Of a DNA stretch of 64,000 nt, positions 63,236-64,000 are shown piece by piece (within the stretch, counting starts at the first letter, position 1; every line of letters begins with the position of its first letter). Origin of the DNA: Pictodentalium vernedei (taxonomy: Eukaryota > Mollusca > Scaphopoda > Dentaliida > Dentaliidae); NCBI GenBank assembly GCA_031216915.1, contig CM062291.1, positions 38,134,484 through 38,198,483 of the forward strand, read 5' to 3'. The position numbers and the translations under genes are program-made. Below the pieces are notes generated by a model, which ran no database searches, was not told the origin of the DNA, and saw only the letters and a list, made by a program, of their open reading frames with translations.

Positions 63236-63787
63236 TAGGACTGTCATGATTAATCGATTAATCGATTGTTAATCGGTCACGGCGAAATCGATTAGTATTT
63301 TTCGTTGTCGAATAATCGGTAAGTTGTATCCCGCTTTAGACGTTTAATAATTAAAAGAAAATTTGATGAAAAAAAACTATTGTTTCTACAGGTAAAGAGT
63401 TAAAAACATGGATGTTAAACCCCAAGAAGCCGTTGGAAGCATTTGTCATTCAGGTACATTCACCAAACCTTTGATGTACTGAACTTTTGAACCGTCAGTG
63501 TAATAATCAAGACCGATCGGCAGTTGCGAAGTTCGCAACTGCCGACCGGTCTTGATTATTACACTGACGGTTCAAAAGTTCAGAACATCAAAGCTTTGAA
63601 TGTACCTAAAAGAGGATCGTCTTCGTTGTTTACCGGAGGTAGGTCAACTGACTTGAACTTTATTTTTTATCGACTTCAGAGACAGGGAGAGGGGGGGGGG
63701 GGGGTCATCTGGGTACGATTAATCGATTATTATCGATTATTTGTGACGATTAATCGATTCCTAAATTAAAAAATCGTGACCGCCCTA
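63236..63787. mobile_element. 552-bp hAT-like MITE with 156-bp central palindrome
   Basis: Perfect 8-bp target duplication AATAGTAG (63228-63235, 63788-63795). Termini TAGGACTGTCATGATTAATC / (inverse) TAGGGCGGTCACGATTT, with ATTAATCGATTAATCG words at both ends. Palindrome 63452-63607 (arms AGGTACATTCA..GAACTTTTGAACCGTCAGTG) has its axis within 20 bp of the element midpoint. The remainder 63796-64000 shows nothing recognised. Confidence 0.82.
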
Positions 63788-64000
63788 AATAGTAGGTCAA
63801 GTGGCGCTGCTCAGAAAACTATAACAAAGGGCTGCAACTCTATATTATCGCGGTACGTTTGTTTCTGCATGAAGTATGGCTATAGTTTATCCCAGAGTTA
63901 TTCCGATTTTTCCAAATTCCTCAATATCTTTTGTCCATTTTGTCACCACACTGTGAGAGAAACAGCTTAAGGAATCATTTTTTGGTTATAATATCTTAAA

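Overview
The window looks like a piece of an animal nuclear genome, most likely a marine invertebrate and plausibly a mollusc or another lophotrochozoan. I read this from the AT-rich intergenic texture, many tRNA- and 5S-rRNA-headed SINEs with (AATA)n tails, mariner/Tc1, piggyBac-like, hAT-like and pogo-like DNA elements, CR1/L2/jockey-group LINE relics, and an intact Mag/Steamer-type LTR retrotransposon. The taxon is inference. I find no convincing host protein gene, no functional tRNA or rRNA gene, and nothing bacterial. The only long intact coding region is the retrotransposon Gag-Pol.

Layout. 0-16 kb: an 18-bp minisatellite (3.3-4.9 kb) split by a pogo-like MITE, several TTAA-flanked piggyBac-like MITEs, SINEs, two hAT/pogo-type elements and two dispersed families (A and B) that recur near 59-61 kb. 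16-23 kb: a mariner deletion derivative containing another transposon, then a host repeat (D) carrying a SINE and two dead Tc1-like elements; a relative without these insertions lies at 56.4 kb. 24-33 kb: SINEs and a 1,994-bp TIR element inserted in a SINE. 33.3-38.7 kb: a diverged satellite in which one segment has grown into about 2 kb of 30-bp minisatellite. 40-46 kb: a degenerate LINE broken by at least five insertions, next to a 344-bp MITE carrying promoter-like motifs. 46.7-49.9 kb: tandem arrays and SINEs. 50-55.9 kb: a reverse-strand LINE relic hit by a hAT-like MITE and, with 5-bp target duplications, by the 4,557-bp retrotransposon with apparently identical LTRs. 56-64 kb: more MITEs and long palindromes.

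The main unexplained signal is the density of near-perfect palindromes (arms about 15-78 bp, very short loops). They sit inside otherwise unrelated transposons, often at the middle. Several families have copies here with the full palindrome, only one arm, or none. In one mariner derivative one arm is recognisable transposase coding sequence and the other is its inverted copy. This suggests a recurrent process (snap-back or template-switch synthesis during element-gap repair, or hairpin-templated correction) that shapes non-autonomous elements in this genome. A second theme is modular SINEs: one body joined to at least four heads and two tails. All comparisons were made by eye; no alignment or database search was run.
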